A stretch of DNA of 8,576 nt from Limisphaerales bacterium (GTDB lineage Bacteria; Verrucomicrobiota; Verrucomicrobiia; Limisphaerales; UBA11358), in NCBI GenBank assembly GCA_027451565.1, contig DAIDJC010000136.1, positions 1 to 8,576 on the forward strand, given 5' to 3'. Numbering within the stretch: position 1 is the first letter of the stretch; every line of letters starts with the position of its first letter. The notes beneath the pieces are model-generated. The model was given only the letters and a program-made list of their open reading frames with translations. It was not told the origin of the DNA and did no database searches. Positions 5,740 to 8,576 of the stretch are shown piece after piece. A program made the translations under genes and the position numbers.

Positions 5740-8576
5740 CTAATTGGGAGACCGCAGCCGATAAAAGACATTCGCGCTATTTGGAAAAGCCGGTATGACC
5801 AGATTGGTGACAGTCTGGGAGCCGGGAATATTAAACCAGAAATTTGAGTTGGCAAAATTGACCGAGTTGGACTGTGCAATCCATCCCAAATGATCCCCTG
5901 ACCACGACAGCGTCAACACGCCGCCGCTGACCGAGTAAATCAAGTTCGTTGGATTGGTCGCCACCGTGCTGCCCACCACAAGGTCCAATCCACCCGTGCC
6001 GTTGATTTGCAGCGTCACCGGCCCTGATGCCCCGTTTCCCCCCACCGTTACCCCCGGCAACCCGCCTGCCACCAGACCCGCATTGCCCGTCCTGGCTGAC
6101 GCAATGATGGTATGGTGTCCAACCCCCAAAATCCCGCCTGTGTTTTTCACCATGACTGCCGTGGACGCAGACAACGTCAACGTGCCATTGGTCTGCACCA
6201 AACACGGATTGGCCCCGTCGTAGATCAAAGACAATGTCCCAGCACCGCAGTTGATTGCCCCGCTAACCAACCCGCCCGACGAACTGTTTCCCAGCATCTG
6301 CCCCCCAACCAGCGTGAAAGGACTGCTTTCACCGGAAACGTCCAAGGTGGCGCCCCCCCCGACGATCAACTCGGGGCTGGATACTGTTCCGGTCCCGCTC
6401 AAGGCAAGCACGCCTGCGGTGACAATCGTATTGCCCAAGTAATTATTCGTTCCGAAAAGAGTCAGGGTGCCAGAGCCGATCTTGGTCAGGGACAACGTTT
6501 TTCCAATTCCACCATCTGTGATTGTCCCGCCATAACTGCTGCTGACATCACCGTCACCCACCGTAAGCATTGATGGACCATTACCGGTGTTTTGGATGAT
6601 ATTGTCGAGAATTCCCGGAACAGGTGTGAAAATGCCATTGACCGTCTCATTGAACCCGTTCAGGTCAAAAGTACATGACCGGTTGATGTTTCCAGGATTC
6701 CAGCCTCCAAAAACCAGGATACCCATCCCTGGACCGTTCGGAATTTGTTCGCTGGCTCCAAGCTTTAAAACAGTGTTGTCAGGCCCACCATAGCCTGAAT
6801 GCGATGTGTAATCATTGTCAATATAGGTGTTGCCGAGGTAATCATTGGAGAGACTGCCAGTATTTGCCAGAATAAAAATGTTCGTGGCCGCCACCCCGCC
6901 GCCGGAGGTAAGCCCACCGTACCATCCATAGAAGTCCATTCCTCCGCTTCCCGTGATCTGTCCATTGATGGATTCACTAAACAGCCCGGGGTACTGGGTC
7001 AGGAAACCAATCCGTGAATTGGTGGAGGAAACCGTGTTGATGATGCCGTCCAAGGTGTCACCGCTGCTTAGACGAATAGCGCCGTCATTATTGTTGGCAT
7101 CGTTGTATCCGGTCCCGGAAATGTAAAAGTTATTGGAAAAGAATCCCGGCACATTCAGAAACAACTGGTTGGTGGGGCCGGCAACAAAAACCGTCGTTCC
7201 CGGAGAGAGAGAGCCAGCGGCGTTGATAATGATGCGCCCTTGATTAACCATGGTGTCTCCCGTGTAGGAATTGGAACCGCCCAGAGTCAAGGTGCCTAAG
7301 CCATTTTGAACAAGGGCCAGGCCGCCACCAGTGTTTTGAATCACTCCGTCAAATTCACCGCCATCGTTGTTAACTCCCACGAGAAGGGTTGCGCTGGCTG
7401 CTCCAGTGTTGTCAATCAGCCCGCTGCCATCCAATCCATTGATGGCTTGCACTGTTCCCGCCAGATCCAGAACGCCGTTATTCGTCACGTCGCCAGAGTT
7501 CGATGCCGCATTGGTACCGTTGGGCAGCAGGTTTGGCTGGACCAATTGCAAAGTTGCATTGGAATAGATAACCGTGCCTCCATTGTAACTGGCCGCGCCC
7601 CCAAAGGACACTGTGCCGCCACCAGCGATTGTCAGCACATCTCCCGCTCCATTGTCCGAAACTCCGCCATTGACTGCAAGCGTCGCTCCGCTGGCCACAT
7701 TCCAAATTTGGTTGCCCCCCAATACCACAGGGGCCGAAATTGTCAGGTCCTGTACGGCGGTGGACAGATCCAAACCGTTACCCAGCGTCAAAATATTCGT
7801 GCCCTGGATTTTCACCGGGCCAGCCGGACTGGTGACAATCACTGATGGAATATTGAAATTGGCCCCAAGGATCGTGTCCAGGTTTGTAACCGAATATTCA
7901 TTAAATTCCACAGACTGGCCGCTGGGAACCTGTTGAAAACTCCAATTGGCGGAATTGGTCCAAGAGGAGCCGCCAGCGCCAATCCAAGCTGGTGGAGGCG
8001 CGGGCACGATGAATCGCCACTGATCCGCAGTGCCTGTGTTGCCAGACGTCACCATTGTGAAAGTGGCTGCCCCGGTCGAATTATTGAAAGCCAGTTGCAG
8101 TCTCAAGCCGGTGGCTGGATGGTTCAGATAATACCAGCCATAACCTGTCTGGCTGGTCTCGCTCAGGCTCCATTGCGCAGCCGTGCCGGTGGTCCCTGCT
8201 GCAACCAAATCAACTGATCCTCCGCTGGTGTAACTCAAACACCGCCCGTCCAGCGCTGAAACCAGATAGTACAAGCCTGGCCCCGCCGGTTGCAGCGTCC
8301 ATTTCGTTGAAAAATCATTGATGCGAATATCCGTCGCATTGACAGAGGCGCCCGAGGAATTTTGCAAGCGCTTCCGGGTGCCCTCACCGAGGATCTCGGT
8401 GAACATCTTCACCATCTCTGGCCCCTCATGCATCTCGATCGAGCAGAAGAAACGGCCCGATTTGATGTACTCACTCGGTCGATATTTCAGCTTTTCGTTG
8501 CAGTATCCGACGTAGATGAGCTGGTCATCGAGGCGCACGGCCCAGTGCGGCAACCATCCGAATCCCGATTCGAGCA
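5740..8576 (-). CDS. Ricin-like lectin/PATR passenger protein, in-frame with an amidohydrolase fragment at its N-terminus (5' end beyond the window)
   Basis: The frame is open from the right edge to a TAG at 5742-5740 (944 complete codons). Numbering from the codon at 8553, residues 1-58 resemble an amidohydrolase. Residues 59-182 form a beta-trefoil with three ricin-like lobes ending STKW (W85), AAQW (W128) and ADQW (W179). Residues about 190-870 are a Gly/Asn/Thr-rich beta-helical passenger with at least three PATR-like repeats. Residues 870-937 are a tail (LTLSWSGDHLGW ... VFYRLRSPN) of a kind common in secreted Verrucomicrobia proteins. There is no autotransporter beta-barrel and no PEP-CTERM motif. 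The lectin part has no ATG or signal peptide of its own, and its first lobe lacks its opening strand, so the true N-terminus is missing. The likely role is extracellular or surface glycan binding or adhesion. The amidohydrolase join is probably not original. Confidence 0.8.
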   Translation of the reverse strand, partial: LESGFGWLPHWAVRLDDQLIYVGYCNEKLKYRPSEYIKSGRFFCSIEMHEGPEMVKMFTEILGEGTRKRLQNSSGASVNATDIRINDFSTKWTLQPAGPGLYYLVSALDGRCLSYTSGGSVDLVAAGTTGTAAQWSLSETSQTGYGWYYLNHPATGLRLQLAFNNSTGAATFTMVTSGNTGTADQWRFIVPAPPPAWIGAGGSSWTNSANWSFQQVPSGQSVEFNEYSVTNLDTILGANFNIPSVIVTSPAGPVKIQGTNILTLGNGLDLSTAVQDLTISAPVVLGGNQIWNVASGATLAVNGGVSDNGAGDVLTIAGGGTVSFGGAASYNGGTVIYSNATLQLVQPNLLPNGTNAASNSGDVTNNGVLDLAGTVQAINGLDGSGLIDNTGAASATLLVGVNNDGGEFDGVIQNTGGGLALVQNGLGTLTLGGSNSYTGDTMVNQGRIIINAAGSLSPGTTVFVAGPTNQLFLNVPGFFSNNFYISGTGYNDANNNDGAIRLSSGDTLDGIINTVSSTNSRIGFLTQYPGLFSESINGQITGSGGMDFYGWYGGLTSGGGVAATNIFILANTGSLSNDYLGNTYIDNDYTSHSGYGGPDNTVLKLGASEQIPNGPGMGILVFGGWNPGNINRSCTFDLNGFNETVNGIFTPVPGILDNIIQNTGNGPSMLTVGDGDVSSSYGGTITDGGIGKTLSLTKIGSGTLTLFGTNNYLGNTIVTAGVLALSGTGTVSSPELIVGGGATLDVSGESSPFTLVGGQMLGNSSSGGLVSGAINCGAGTLSLIYDGANPCLVQTNGTLTLSASTAVMVKNTGGILGVGHHTIIASARTGNAGLVAGGLPGVTVGGNGASGPVTLQINGTGGLDLVVGSTVATNPTNLIYSVSGGVLTLSWSGDHLGWIAQSNSVNFANSNFWFNIPGSQTVTNLVIPAFPNSANVFYRLRSPN
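5743..5946 (-). other. Verrucomicrobia-type C-terminal tail domain
   Basis: The last 68 residues of the passenger protein begin LIYSVSGGVLTLSWSGDHLGW, then give a Q-S/N-S-V turn, FW..IPGSQTVTNLVIP and the ending FYRLRSPN. I recognise this as a recurring C-terminal module of secreted proteins in Pedosphaera-like Verrucomicrobia. Its function is not established to my knowledge; a sorting or surface-anchoring role is a guess. Its presence argues that the 3' end of this gene is intact. Confidence 0.6.
6394..7668 (-). repeat. PATR-like passenger repeats
   Basis: Three clear copies of the passenger-associated-transport-repeat pattern (G-T-L-T-L-x-G-x-N-x-Y-x-G-x-T-x-V-x-x-G-x-L) lie at about 7543-7668 (GGTVSFGGAASYNGGTVIY), 7222-7335 (GTLTLGGSNSYTGDTMVNQG) and 6394-6501 (GTLTLFGTNNYLGNTIVTAG). 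Similar but weaker turns fill the space between them, including the recurrent I-Q-N-T-G motif. They indicate a right-handed beta-helix exported from the cell. Confidence 0.75.
8008..8379 (-). other. Ricin B-like beta-trefoil domain with truncated first lobe
   Basis: Three aligned lobes can be seen. Lobe 1 runs from KRLQNSSGASV to STKWTLQ, lobe 2 from GLYYLVSALDGRCLSY to AAQWSL, and lobe 3 from GWYYLNHPATGLRLQL to ADQWRF. Each ends in the (Q/K)W motif typical of ricin-type lectins. Lobes 2 and 3 begin with a G-(L/W)-Y-Y-L strand; lobe 1 lacks it and has amidohydrolase-like sequence in its place. Carbohydrate binding is likely from the family but the ligand is unknown. Confidence 0.65.
8380..8576 (-). 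pseudogene. Amidohydrolase (Amidohydro_2-type) fragment fused to the lectin frame
   Basis: The first 65 visible residues read LESGFGWLPHWAVRLDD, then YRPSEYIKSGRFFCSIE and MHEGPEMVKMFTEILGE. This matches my memory of the late part of metal-dependent amidohydrolases of the TIM-barrel type, where an E-x-x-x-G-W-L-P-x-W block is followed by PSEYI and a strand rich in Phe. In intact proteins the next element is a (S/T)-D-Y-P-H motif carrying a catalytic Asp. Here the frame passes instead into GTRKRLQNSS of the lectin, so the catalytic end is missing. The 5' part lies beyond the window. It is a truncated gene, or part of a chimera, and would be inactive as it stands. Confidence 0.6.
8384..8402. 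repeat. Perfect 8-bp inverted repeat at the amidohydrolase/lectin join
   Basis: TCACCGAG and CTCGGTGA are separated by only 3 bp (GAT). The repeat encodes the last amidohydrolase-like residues (FTEILGE), and the lectin sequence begins within about 5-15 bp of it. Such a tight hairpin can promote template switching or rearrangement, but it may also be a chance result of the codons used. Confidence 0.55.

Noticed and set aside
6353..6360. Run of eight C residues (possible phase-variation tract)
   Set aside because: It encodes the Gly run of VGGGATLD in the passenger protein, and the frame is intact on both sides. Eight bases alone is weak evidence of phase variation.
7306..7845. Plus-strand open frame of 179 codons
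   Set aside because: It is antisense to the Gly/Asn/Thr-rich passenger repeats, where stop codons on the other strand are rare. No domain or ribosome binding site supports it.
1..8576. Insertion sequence, phage, CRISPR or tRNA signals
   Set aside because: On reading both strands I saw no transposase-like frame, terminal inverted repeats with target duplications, regularly spaced repeats or tRNA cloverleaf.

Overview
The window reads as part of a genome from the Verrucomicrobiota, most likely a Pedosphaera/Limisphaera-like lineage. The evidence is indirect: Asn/Gly/Thr-rich secreted proteins with passenger (PATR) repeats, a C-terminal tail of the 'LTLSW...GW..Q..........FYRL' type common in that group, tandem sulfatases, weak Shine-Dalgarno use, and a two-component sensor with a large propeller domain. 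No rRNA or other phylogenetic marker is present, so this placement is an inference.

Every supportable gene lies on the minus strand. In transcription order (high to low coordinate) they are: (1) a long open frame, cut by the right window edge, whose first ~65 visible residues look like an amidohydrolase and whose remaining ~880 residues are a ricin-like beta-trefoil, a PATR-repeat passenger and a Verrucomicrobia-type C-terminal tail; (2) a 176-bp intergenic region with a sigma70-like promoter candidate and a TGTCAA/TTGACA inverted repeat; (3) a ~1022-residue sensor kinase with a signal peptide, about 14 Reg_prop propeller blades, a Y_Y_Y domain, one membrane span and a HisKA_3/HATPase_c module; (4) its likely partner, a NarL/FixJ-type response regulator; (5) a secreted sulfatase-family protein with several altered active-site positions; and (6) the N-terminus of a second, normal-looking sulfatase, cut by the left window edge.

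A reasonable working model is that the kinase and regulator sense an extracytoplasmic ligand, perhaps a glycan or sulfated glycan, and control nearby genes that include the sulfatases. This is analogous to the hybrid two-component systems of Bacteroidetes polysaccharide loci, but split into two proteins and using a LuxR-type rather than an AraC-type output. It rests on gene order only.

Two points deserve most attention. The sulfatase at 171-1604 keeps the fold and several metal ligands, but it has S-S-S-S-R at the formylglycine site and substitutions at the GKWHLG and DNG motifs, so it may be a non-catalytic or altered sulfatase. The long frame at 5740-8576 is an in-frame join between an amidohydrolase and the interior of a lectin lobe. 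The join lies near 8380, beside an 8-bp inverted repeat, and it is either an assembly chimera or a real rearrangement. I saw no tRNA, rRNA, CRISPR array, insertion sequence or convincing intrinsic terminator.
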